Shown: positions 15,514-23,191 of the stretch, in pieces
Layout of the letters: each line of letters begins with the position of its first letter
Position numbering within the stretch: the first letter of the stretch is position 1
Assembly (NCBI GenBank): GCA_964425275.1
Contig: CAYRLZ010000087.1
Span: 1 to 28,989, forward strand
Direction: 5' to 3'
DNA from: CAYRLZ01 sp964425275
GTDB taxonomy: Bacteria; Hydrothermota; Tepidihabitantia; Tepidihabitantales; JBDRVQ01
DNA: 28,989 nt
Translations under genes and position numbers: made by a program
The notes under the pieces: generated by a model
Told to the model about the DNA's origin: nothing
Databases searched by the model: none
What the model saw: only the letters and a program-made list of their open reading frames with translations

Positions 15514-16437
15514 CTGTTTACAGACATCGTGAACACCCCAAAAGTCAGAAGTAGAGATTTTATCCAAAAATACCGGAGGGAATAAAGAAATATAGGCATT
15601 ATTGTTTTAAGATAACCCTCTAATGTCTTCCCATTAGTTCCTTACCAAAATGTGGCCTTATAATACCTAATCCAACCATAAGGTAGAAGAAATTGGCTCT
15701 TTAAGTCTTTTATCTTCTCCCGATGAGGAATATAAAAGTATTTGTCATCCGTCCGATGACTCCTCTCCACATAGCCACTTTCTTCCCTTCTCTCTCCTCG
15801 TAATCTCCGCATTCAGAGAAGAAAGCAAATGAGTTAGCCACTTTAATTTCCGCTCACTCCTCCCACCAAATTCCTCTCCCCAATCACTCTGAAAGATAAT
15901 CGATGATCTTGGTCTTTATCCCAGACGAGAGCGAATATCCAGTGTGGAAAACTGGTAGAAAGGCAACCCTTTCTTTTTTAGGTTCAAGAAGTGATAATAG
16001 ACCTCCTTTGGTAAAGTATCACAATCAATTACATCTTTTCTGTCAAGATGACACATTTCAAATGGCTGGTAATCCAAGGGGTTGTAATAGCGTCTACCGG
16101 TTTTCGGACGTTTTAAGGGGAGAGGGTTTGGGGCGACAGGATTTATCATTAAGTCCCTCAATTCCTTCTTCTATAAAGCGATTTACTACCTTCCGGACGG
16201 TATTAGGAGATACTTCCAAGAGTTTGGCGGTTTTTGAGATATTTTTGCCCGTTTGGAAATAGGTCTCAAGGTTTCTTCCTCGGGCTAAAATTGGCTCTTT
16301 TCTCACTAAAACTCGGTATTCAACGAGCCTCATAAACTCCTCCTTCTTAGAGACAATTTTAACCACAAATTAACCCTGATTCTACTTAAAGAAGTGGCTT
16401 TTTAAAGTTTTTGGGAAGTCCGTCTGCTTTAAAAGCA
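15514..16437 (-). mobile_element. Decayed IS481-like insertion sequence
   Basis: About 920 bp containing a broken transposase on the minus strand. The right tip (CTGTTTACAGACATCG, 15514-15529) and the opposite end (minus strand TGCTTTTAAAGCAGACGG, then CCCAAAAACT; 16437-16404) share an imperfect terminal inverted repeat. The terminal 94 bases (15514-15607) recur inverted at 19263-19356 with one mismatch. No target duplication could be seen. The left boundary is approximate. Confidence 0.7.
15600..16333 (-). pseudogene. IS481-type DDE transposase, multiply disrupted
   Basis: The original start is ATG at 16333 with AAGGAGGAG before it. The first frame gives a helix-turn-helix (ISKTAKLLEVSPNTVRKVVN). 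It shifts frame near 16105 to a segment with RPKTGRRYYNPLDYQPFEMC and HLDRKDVID (first catalytic D), then meets a stop at 15918-15916. The same frame continues with QSDWGEEFGG (second D). Another shift near 15790 leads to YVERSHRTDDKYFY (E), and a further stop precedes GKTLEGYLKTIMP. The DDE triad and spacing match IS481-like integrase cores. At least two frameshifts and two stops make it inactive. Confidence 0.85.
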
Positions 16438-16455
16438 TCTAGTAATAGCTTGCAG

Positions 16456-16483
16456 TTGACTTATCGGGGCATTAGTGTATAAT
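16456..16483 (+). promoter_or_regulatory. Promoter of the antitoxin gene, leaderless geometry
   Basis: TTGACT (16456-16461), 16-base spacer, TATAAT (16478-16483), 5 bases to ATG at 16489. Confidence 0.8.
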
Positions 16484-16488
16484 ATTAT

Positions 16489-16683
16489 ATGGCAGTTAAA
16501 ACGCACATTATAAAAATTCCGGTCTGGGTTTTTAAGACCGCCGAATCAAAGGAAGATATTGAAGAATGGCTTCTAAGCCGGAACAAAAAATTTATCCGCC
16601 AGATGCGTAAGGCCCGAAAAGAAGACCTCTCTGGTAAATGGGTAACCCTCAAAGAACTACGAAAGGAATTGGGTATCAAGTAG
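16489..16683 (+). CDS. Antitoxin-like small protein (RelB-type partner)
   Basis: A 64-residue intact charged protein: an N-terminal strand-like segment (THIIKIPVWVFK), then helices with DIEEWLLSRNKKFIRQMRKA and a C-terminal LKELRKELGIK. It is immediately followed by the remains of a RelE-type toxin, which is the main reason for the antitoxin call; such antitoxins bind the operator and neutralise the toxin by wrapping it. It has a strong promoter 5 bases from ATG and no Shine-Dalgarno sequence. I do not recognise its exact family. Confidence 0.65.
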   Translation: MAVKTHIIKIPVWVFKTAESKEDIEEWLLSRNKKFIRQMRKARKEDLSGKWVTLKELRKELGIK

Positions 16684-16968
16684 TAATTACCCATTCGGTT
16701 CATAAGTAGATTCTAAAACTTGATTTGGCGATAGCACGAAAGGTCTAATGTAAAATTAGAATGGCTTGGTGAGAATGCTCACGTCCTTGTTCACCATCAA
16801 TTAACATCTTTGCCTGATGACCTTAAAGGGTTGTGCCGGTTACATTCGGGAGACTGGCGGATTCTTTATTGGGTTTATCACGACCGAAAACAGATTGTTG
16901 TCTACGGAGTTACCCATCGCTCCGAAGCATACAAGAGATTAAGGCGGCGAGGGCGCCGATTTGCTTGA
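16684..16968 (+). pseudogene. RelE/ParE-type toxin, N-terminus disrupted
   Basis: From about 16750 an open frame reads KLEWLGENAHVLVHHQLTSL, then PDDLKGLCRLHSGDWRILYW, VYHDRKQIVVYGVTHRSEAY and a basic tail, ending in TGA at 16966-16968. This is the RelE/ParE fold with its C-terminal strand and HR motif. The N-terminal part lies in another frame (ILKLDLAIARKV near 16710-16750) interrupted by TAG and TAA, so at least one frameshift and a stop have inactivated the gene. It begins directly after the antitoxin stop. Confidence 0.8.
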
Positions 16969-17026
16969 ATAGGTCAAGGGCTTAGTTAAAATAATTGAGG
17001 GCTTTCTCCTTTTTGCCTCTTTGCGC

Positions 17027-17089
17027 CGTTGTCCGTTTACCGGGTGCCGGTTACCGGATGCCGGTCAACGGGTGCCGGACACCGCTCGC
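17027..17089. repeat. Nine 7-bp tandem repeat units
   Basis: CGTTGTC, CGTTTAC, CGGGTGC, CGGTTAC, CGGATGC, CGGTCAA, CGGGTGC, CGGACAC, CGCTCGC in unbroken 7-bp register; core CGG plus four variable bases. Same family as 673-714 and 3841-3861. The surrounding 16969-17147 stretch has no gene. Confidence 0.85.
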
Positions 17090-17147
17090 AATAAATCCCA
17101 CAGACCCCAAATTTCATCCTTTAAGGTTAAGGGAAAAGTTTAAGATG

Positions 17148-17376
17148 TCAACTCTCTAAGGCAAACTTGTCGGTTTGGGGATTATTATTTCTGGCTGCGG
17201 ATTTAATTCTTACCGGTTCCGCGATGTATTTTAGGGTTTCTTTAGTCTTCATTAAGATTTCACCGTGCTTGGGCAAAATCTTTCTAATGGCGCAGCCGTT
17301 GATAAAAAATATAGTATAAAAAAACGAGAAGGAGAGCGAGGATAAGGGCGATTCCACCTAAATAGGCGATAATCAT
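17148..17376 (-). CDS. Small single-span membrane ORF, possibly frameshifted
   Basis: On the minus strand, ATG at 17376 (GGAG just before) opens a 30-residue peptide that is essentially one transmembrane helix (YLGGIALILALLLVFLYY) ending in a basic tail and TAG at 17286-17284. A second frame running 17357-17148 continues with a charged 45-residue tail (RKILPKHGEILMKTKETLKY and onward). A one-base slip in the T-run near 17310 would join them into one membrane-anchored protein of about 75 residues. No family recognised. Confidence 0.35.
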
Positions 17377-17435
17377 CTCCGTAATTTATTATTTACCTGA
17401 CTTCTTAAAAAATCAATTTCGGCAATTCAAAGGTT

Positions 17436-19130
17436 TTATTTATGAGATGGTTTATAGGCATATTTGAGGTCGTAATTAAACCAATCACAATAAGAGATAT
17501 GGGGTCTGCCTGAGCCATCAAGGGCAATTGAGGTATACCCGCCGACTTTTCCTTGGGCATCAACGGTCTGGATAATCCAGTCACCAGGTCCAGCAGAGAT
17601 TGTAATCTGATGTCCGCTTGACCAGTTGGAAGTAGCGCCTTGCTTATCCTTTGCCTGCGCCTTGATAGTATAAGTTCCAGGGGATGCCCAGGATTTTGAC
17701 ATTGTTACCGAAGTTCCGCTTCGGACAAAACTACTCCAACTTGACTGTGTCCCATCTCCCCAATCAAACCGGATTGCGACACTATCGCCATCCGGGTCAG
17801 TTGCCGAAGATGAGAAGTTATAAGGGGTATTAACATTTCCGCTTGAAGGACCAGAAGGGATGGAAGGGATATTCGGTGGGTTGTTAGGTGGGGTGGTTGA
17901 ATGGAGCAACTCCTTCCTCAAATCCAGAAATGTGTGGTAATAGGCCGCCAGTTCCCAAGAGAGTATCTTGACCTCAAATGCCAAGCCGGCTCCTAAACCA
18001 ATCCCTAATCTAAAATCAAAGGGTGGATAACTCAATTGGTTATATTGATAGGACTTAAGGAAGAGAGAAGGACCGGCAATACCGTAAATTTTACAAGTAA
18101 TGTCGCCTTTGAGTGAACCTTCGGCTCTGGCTGATATTGAGGCGGAAGGACTCGTGGTGAAATTACCATTGCCACTTAAATTCCACTCATTCACCGGAGT
18201 CCACGAACCTTCTTTGTATCTTGCCCCGATTTCGCTACCGGAAACAAAGTTGACATTGTCCCTAATATCACAGCCAACGGCAAGTGTTATACCAACATCT
18301 AATCCGGCGGAAATATCCAGTTTAAATATCAGGAGAATTGGAACAGGAGGGGTAGTAGGAGCCCAGATAACATACTTTCCAAGGGGAACTGATATTAAAT
18401 GTTTGGCTATCTCTTTGGTTATTGACATCTCAAAACCAACCTGGCAGTTTTTAAAATCTACCTTACTGGTATCCCGAAGCGTCAGGTGGAACTCTTTTAG
18501 ATCGGACCGATCAATCTTTATCCCAATATCGGGCTCTATCCTTTTAGTCAGGATAATTGTATCGCAGGTAAGGAAAGCAGCTAAATTACCGGCTTCGTCT
18601 CTGATTTCCACTCGGACATTAACCAAAGGGATTCTAAACTCCAATAATTCCGGATGAGGCTCAACCAACATCTTTTTAACCTGGATACTCATTTGATATC
18701 TTTTGCCTTTTTCATCAACGAAGGTTGTATCTTGCCTGATTTTCTCAAACTGCTTTTCTTCGGGCATCAAGGCAAAGGTCGTTTCCACCTCGCATTTCTT
18801 TATCGCCTCAGTAAGGCAGGCCTGCTCAGTAAAAACAATGAGGGTATCACCCGAGATATTTGTTGAGACTACCTTCTTTAAATATCCTTCGCCGGTTTGT
18901 CCGACGAGAATATCACCTGGTTTATAAGTCGGTTTTGGGGCATCAGGGGTGTAGATAAATTTTAAGGTGTCAGCCGTGATAACGACTTCCTTTAAGGAGG
19001 TGTCGGTTTCCGGGAGTTTTGTCCTTTCGCCGATGATATTCTTCTCCGCCTCTTTTTTCCGGCAGGTAAGGAAAAGGGCGGAGGTTAAAAAGATGGCAAG
19101 AACCCCGATTATTAAACGAAGTTTTCTCAT
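17436..19130 (-). CDS. Envelope lipoprotein-like protein with PKD domain and one propeller-like repeat
   Basis: About 564 residues from ATG at 19130, chosen because GGAGGG precedes it; the longer frame would need a TTG. The N-terminus is basic, then hydrophobic, ending in LFLTC followed by RKK, a non-canonical lipobox. Residues up to ~410 are unrecognised, glycine- and strand-rich (for example GLDVGITLAVGCDI, LGIGLGAGLAFEV). A proline/serine linker (PNNPPNIPSIPSGPSSG) leads to a PKD domain (ATDPDGDSVAIRFDWGDGTQ). The C-terminus has a single WIIQTVDAQGKVGGYTSIAL repeat ending in HISYCDWFNYDLKYAY. Such repeats normally come in tandem sets forming a propeller, so the gene appears truncated. It has its own promoter. 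Confidence 0.7.
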   Translation of the reverse strand: MRKLRLIIGVLAIFLTSALFLTCRKKEAEKNIIGERTKLPETDTSLKEVVITADTLKFIYTPDAPKPTYKPGDILVGQTGEGYLKKVVSTNISGDTLIVFTEQACLTEAIKKCEVETTFALMPEEKQFEKIRQDTTFVDEKGKRYQMSIQVKKMLVEPHPELLEFRIPLVNVRVEIRDEAGNLAAFLTCDTIILTKRIEPDIGIKIDRSDLKEFHLTLRDTSKVDFKNCQVGFEMSITKEIAKHLISVPLGKYVIWAPTTPPVPILLIFKLDISAGLDVGITLAVGCDIRDNVNFVSGSEIGARYKEGSWTPVNEWNLSGNGNFTTSPSASISARAEGSLKGDITCKIYGIAGPSLFLKSYQYNQLSYPPFDFRLGIGLGAGLAFEVKILSWELAAYYHTFLDLRKELLHSTTPPNNPPNIPSIPSGPSSGNVNTPYNFSSSATDPDGDSVAIRFDWGDGTQSSWSSFVRSGTSVTMSKSWASPGTYTIKAQAKDKQGATSNWSSGHQITISAGPGDWIIQTVDAQGKVGGYTSIALDGSGRPHISYCDWFNYDLKYAYKPSHK

Positions 19131-19156
19131 ATCGCCCTCCGGCAAAGTTTTTTCAT
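19127..19156 (-). other. Nine-codon upstream ORF overlapping the lipoprotein start
   Basis: ATG at 19156 with AGAGGGAAG before it encodes MKKLCRRAI; its TGA overlaps the lipoprotein ATG (ATGA). It spans that gene's ribosome-binding site, so translational coupling is possible. May be fortuitous. Confidence 0.3.
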
Positions 19157-19185
19157 ACTTCCCTCTTTAATAATACAACCATATA

Positions 19186-19214
19186 AGTATAGCAAAAAAT
19201 GATGAATCGGTCAA
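19186..19214 (-). promoter_or_regulatory. Promoter of the PKD lipoprotein gene
   Basis: Minus strand: TTGACC (19214-19209), 17-base spacer, TATACT (19191-19186), about 55 bases before the lipoprotein ATG. Confidence 0.7.
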
Positions 19215-19262
19215 TAGGAAGTTTTTTTGCAAGCGTTAACAGAAATATCCCTGTAGTTCTAG

Positions 19263-19356
19263 AAACAATAATGCCTATATTTCTTTATTCCCTCCGGTAT
19301 TTTTAGATAAAATCTCTACTTCTGACTTTTGGGGTGTTCACGATGTCTGTAAACAG
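19263..19356 (+). mobile_element. 94-bp solo end of the same IS481-like element, inverted
   Basis: It is the reverse complement of 15514-15607 with a single mismatch (93 of 94), corresponding to the transposase C-terminal coding end and terminal repeat. Nothing else of the element is present. It lies 25 bases beyond the C25 peptidase stop codon, separating it from the lipoprotein promoter. A codon matching TGG in the larger copy reads TAG here. Confidence 0.85.
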
Positions 19357-19381
19357 CACAATCTCTTTATATCCGTCTCGC

Positions 19382-22300
19382 TTATTCGGTGAGAACCGTC
19401 TTGATGGTCATTGATTTCTCTGGTGTCTTTATTCGATAGAGGTAGATTCCTTTGCTCATCTTTCTCCCGTAATTATCCTTACCATCCCAGTAAAGCGAGT
19501 ATTCGCCAGCGGCCAATTTCCTCCGTAGGAGTTCGCGCACTACCTTTCCGGCCACATCATAGATTTTTATCTCACAGTCGCCTCCTTTTGACAAGGTGAA
19601 GGAGATAATATTCTTATTATGAAAGGGATTGGGATATACTCTGAGCGGCAAGCGTTTGGCGATAAGTGGTAGGCGCTCTTCTATTCCAACCCAAGGTTCG
19701 GTGGCGAACTTTATCGCCCGACCCGGAACAATCGTTGTAGCGGTCTTGTGATAATTATTATTGTAGAGGAGATTTATCCCCCGATTGTTGAGGTGATTTT
19801 CAATTCCCACGGTCACGCTTGTGTAGTTATTAGCCGAGTAATACTGGAACAGAATGATATTGTCACCGGTTGGCGTTGGGATGGTGGTATCATAGACGAT
19901 AATCTGAAACTTATCCCACTGGGTATTCGGGCTATAGTAATGGACCGAATCCCATTCTAAGATGAAACGATGAGAATCCGGTTCATATAAATACCAAATC
20001 TTATTACCGTATCTTGGGTCTAAGTCATCCCAGCAAGGACAAATCATGGCACTCGGATTGCCACTTGACGGGTCAGGTAAGGTTCGGTTAGTATAAACGG
20101 TTGAGGTCGTTCGGATTGGTGAAATCCAACCATTAGAACAGACCGAGAGGGAATCGGTATATCTCTGACCATAGAACTTAAAAGTAAATGGTAAAGGAAT
20201 TCTTATCGTCTGGTCATTATTCACTATCGGTAATTGAGTCCCCCGACCCCGCAGTTCAATCCAGTTATAGACCGGTCTTGCTGGATAGGTGCTGTCAACA
20301 TCTTCAAATGCCACATAATAGGATGAAACTGGGTCGTCCGGGGTTGGGTCAGTATTCTGCAACTGACCGATGGTGAGTGTGAAGCGAAACCCTACGCTAT
20401 ATCCACCATCGGCTGTAAGATATAGACTGCAGGGGATTGGTGTCTCTGGTGGGATGGAAGGAAGGGCATAGACGGTAAACCTATCGCCTTCATTACCCCT
20501 TACCGAATCAACCGGAATAAATCCATAATCACCGGATGGGTCTAATATGAAAAATCGGGAATCAAGGGAGTAGAGTGTGCCGCGCACATTATAGCCGTGC
20601 CCCAGACCGTTATTCTTCACCTCCACCACCAGATTGGCCGCCTCTCCTGGGTCAACCCTCTGGTTATTATTACCGGTTGAATCAATCACCCGCAGGCTGT
20701 GATAAACCAGAGAAGGTGTCCCAACCAATAATGAAAATTGGGAATTCCAGACCGAATCGTTAGCATCTCTCATCTCCAGGGTGAAATTAAGCGCGTAGCG
20801 ATTTGGGCAAGAAGGAGAGACATAAAATTTGTAGCCATTGGCACCGGTGAAAGCCGAATCGTTTGCCGGGATATTGCCAAAGGTCTTCAAAGAATCGGTG
20901 ATGGTAATCAAGGGGTCGGTTGTCTTTATCTTTCCCCGGCAATTATTTGCCGCGGCACCACCCAGATTTCTTACCCAGGTTGGAAGATTTATCCGCTCTC
21001 CCGGATTTATTATACCATCGCCATTGCCGCCCGGTGGGGCATCATCTATTATAGACTTCTGATATACTAGATAGGGTCGGTTGCTGGTTGCCGCCATAGC
21101 CCTCCCCTCAAAGGGCAAAATTTCGTGTCCGGTGACCGTAACCAAAAATTCACCCGGGGTTTGCGCGTTGATATTTAAGTCAACCAAACCCTGGTCATTG
21201 GTGTAGCCGAAGGTATAGAATTCTCCCCCTTTCCAGGCGCAGACCAAGGCATCTTTGTAAGGATTCCCTTCCTTTCTCACCTGCACCCGAAAGGTATAAG
21301 GACCAACCGGGACAACTGGTTGGTATTGAACCGAAGGAGGTGCCGGTATTCCGGTCCAGATTTCTAATGCCGGGTCACCAAGCCAAAAATACATCTTCAC
21401 ATTTGCCTGACCACTTGAGCCGTGTTTTAATGCCATATGGGCATCACCGAAGAGTAAAAGCCAGCCTAAATCCCACATCGGTGCCTTATAAGTTCTGGCT
21501 GGTGTCGGTATGGAGATGGTATCACCCAGACAGCGATAGAGCATAGAATCAAGACCGTGATTGGGAATGGTATAAGATGGGTCAGATGCCCCAAGCGAAG
21601 CAACCGCGCCACCGGGATATTTCTTTAACCAGGCCTCACCCAGGCAATCAGCGGTATAATCAATCTTATGGCAGTAACAAGCGATATTAAAAACGACCGG
21701 TGTCTTATCACCATTAGTGAGGGCATAGACATCGCTATTTGACCAACTGCCGGTCGCTCCCCAACTCGCCCATATCTGCTTGTCACCGTGTCCCCGATAA
21801 TTGACCACATTTCTTCCCTCGTTAATCGCGGCGGCCACTGCGGGATTTCCCAGAAACTGCCCCATTACTGTATCCATCACAAAACGGTAATAGGGATAGG
21901 TATGAAAATAGATTCCCCTTTTACAGCCCGAGTATTTTCCGGGATATTGCTCTTTATGGGCAACTAAGACCGATTTCGTCAGCCACTCATCAAGAGGCGG
22001 GTTTTTCTCATATTTTAAGGTCTTCTTTATCATATTTTCCAGGTCAGTGACACTGTCAACCGAAAATCGGCCAATACCAACTTCACCATAAAAGTCATTG
22101 CCCAGTAAGTCACAGTACCAGAAATCCGAAGGGAAATTGGTTGAGTAAGCATAGGAAGGGGGAAGTCGGTTAACATCGCCCACTAAGAGAACCCATCTCA
22201 GAACTGGCGGTGAGTTCCGATTATATTCCGCAGAGATTGAATCCTTTATCTCCTGGGCGGTAAAGGAAGATTTGGCTATCACCCGAGTTTCAATACCCCT

Positions 22301-23029
22301 TTTCTTGTGCCAGAAGAGTAGACTATCAAGACCAGAGACAAAGTCCGTATGAGTAATCACTAAATATCTAATCCCTGGTGAATCAAGATATCGGCAATCC
22401 CAGGGATAATAGTCATAATTTAAGAGGGTTCGTTTATAAATCCCGGCGAGCCAGGGTTCTACGGTCTTGGTTTTGAAAGAATTGGTCCAGGTGATTTTTA
22501 TCTTTAAGTAGTCAAAGAAGAGAAGCCTTCTCTCCTTTGGATTATAAGTAAAGGGGACAATATCAAGATTAACTAAATTTACCTCCCGCCACCAGGCCCG
22601 ATGAGCAACTAAGGCATTATTTTCTGGATAAGAGATGGCCTTATTATAGAAATCTCTATCTATTACGAAATCAGCCAGGGTTTTTGCATCGGTCGTTGGT
22701 GGTTGGTAGGGATAGAGAAGGATATTTTCATAGGTTCGGAAATGCCTCTCTAAGATTTCCACTTTCACTTCCGCATTATCCGGTATCCCAAGGGAACGGG
22801 CAATTTTTGGTAGTTGCGGTCTGCCAATCTCCTGAGTTGTCCCTTCTTCTCCCGGAAGCGAAAGCAAAGTATAGGTCTCATCTTCAACCTTTACCTCTTC
22901 TACGGTAAAATCCTTTGCCCTTACCTCCAAAACCAAACCCTGGGGTAAAGGGTTTAAGGTAATCTCCGAAAAAGAAAAGGCAGCGGAGATAAGTCCACCC
23001 AAGGCGACTAAAAAGATAAGATATCTCAT
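19382..23029 (-). CDS. Gingipain-like C25 cysteine peptidase with FlgD-Ig/T9SS-like C-terminal domain
   Basis: 1215 residues with a clear signal peptide (MRYLIFLVALGGLISAAFSF). A propeptide-like region (about 20-220) precedes a C25 catalytic domain: RYLVITHTDF, VLLVGDVNRLPP, catalytic H414 in NYRGHGDKQ and C451 in FNIACYCHK (C453 is a second Cys). Then come Ig-like and carboxypeptidase-regulatory-like beta domains and a region around 960-1100 with FTFKFYGQRYTDSLSVCSNG. The last ~85 residues (RVYPNPFHNKNIISFTLSKG, YDVAGKVVRELL, KGIYLYRI) are a FlgD-Ig-type tail of the kind used as a type IX sorting signal. Secretion, surface attachment and protein degradation are inferred. A strong AAGGAGG site and consensus promoter precede it. 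Confidence 0.93.
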   Translation of the reverse strand: MRYLIFLVALGGLISAAFSFSEITLNPLPQGLVLEVRAKDFTVEEVKVEDETYTLLSLPGEEGTTQEIGRPQLPKIARSLGIPDNAEVKVEILERHFRTYENILLYPYQPPTTDAKTLADFVIDRDFYNKAISYPENNALVAHRAWWREVNLVNLDIVPFTYNPKERRLLFFDYLKIKITWTNSFKTKTVEPWLAGIYKRTLLNYDYYPWDCRYLDSPGIRYLVITHTDFVSGLDSLLFWHKKRGIETRVIAKSSFTAQEIKDSISAEYNRNSPPVLRWVLLVGDVNRLPPSYAYSTNFPSDFWYCDLLGNDFYGEVGIGRFSVDSVTDLENMIKKTLKYEKNPPLDEWLTKSVLVAHKEQYPGKYSGCKRGIYFHTYPYYRFVMDTVMGQFLGNPAVAAAINEGRNVVNYRGHGDKQIWASWGATGSWSNSDVYALTNGDKTPVVFNIACYCHKIDYTADCLGEAWLKKYPGGAVASLGASDPSYTIPNHGLDSMLYRCLGDTISIPTPARTYKAPMWDLGWLLLFGDAHMALKHGSSGQANVKMYFWLGDPALEIWTGIPAPPSVQYQPVVPVGPYTFRVQVRKEGNPYKDALVCAWKGGEFYTFGYTNDQGLVDLNINAQTPGEFLVTVTGHEILPFEGRAMAATSNRPYLVYQKSIIDDAPPGGNGDGIINPGERINLPTWVRNLGGAAANNCRGKIKTTDPLITITDSLKTFGNIPANDSAFTGANGYKFYVSPSCPNRYALNFTLEMRDANDSVWNSQFSLLVGTPSLVYHSLRVIDSTGNNNQRVDPGEAANLVVEVKNNGLGHGYNVRGTLYSLDSRFFILDPSGDYGFIPVDSVRGNEGDRFTVYALPSIPPETPIPCSLYLTADGGYSVGFRFTLTIGQLQNTDPTPDDPVSSYYVAFEDVDSTYPARPVYNWIELRGRGTQLPIVNNDQTIRIPLPFTFKFYGQRYTDSLSVCSNGWISPIRTTSTVYTNRTLPDPSSGNPSAMICPCWDDLDPRYGNKIWYLYEPDSHRFILEWDSVHYYSPNTQWDKFQIIVYDTTIPTPTGDNIILFQYYSANNYTSVTVGIENHLNNRGINLLYNNNYHKTATTIVPGRAIKFATEPWVGIEERLPLIAKRLPLRVYPNPFHNKNIISFTLSKGGDCEIKIYDVAGKVVRELLRRKLAAGEYSLYWDGKDNYGRKMSKGIYLYRIKTPEKSMTIKTVLTE

Positions 23030-23030
23030 A

Positions 23031-23099
23031 TTACCTCCTTACACACCTCAGCCTTAATTTTTGAGAAGCCCTTACATAAGACTCTCCTTTTATCATCAT
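23031..23099 (-). other. 22-codon leader ORF before the C25 peptidase
   Basis: The first ATG of the predicted transcript lies 11 bases after the -10 box and opens a basic 22-residue frame whose final codons AGG AGG TAA form the peptidase ribosome-binding site; its stop is one base before the peptidase ATG. Coupled translation or a regulatory leader peptide is possible. The Arg-Arg end is simply a reading of the Shine-Dalgarno sequence, so this may be chance. Confidence 0.35.
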
Positions 23100-23110
23100 T
23101 ATTTGGTTTT

Positions 23111-23139
23111 ATTATATCCAATAAATCTCTTTTTGTCAA
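23111..23139 (-). promoter_or_regulatory. Consensus promoter of the C25 peptidase gene
   Basis: Minus strand: TTGACA (23139-23134), 17-base spacer, TATAAT (23116-23111). The leader is about 75 bases. Because it lies between trxB and the peptidase, the peptidase is a separate transcription unit. Confidence 0.85.
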
Positions 23140-23191
23140 TACCCATTTGGAAACTGGAAGGGGAAACTTAAAATTCCAATTTACGGCTCCG

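Noticed and set aside
15257..15585. Plus-strand ORFs across the 12-bp array (leucine/phenylalanine-rich and PI-rich repeats)
   Set aside because: Open frames follow automatically from an indel-free 12-bp repeat. There is no ribosome-binding site, and the second frame runs into the IS end.
15375..15599. Minus-strand ORF with I-G-x-R repeats
   Set aside because: It is the transposase C-terminal frame reading out into the array, not a separate gene.
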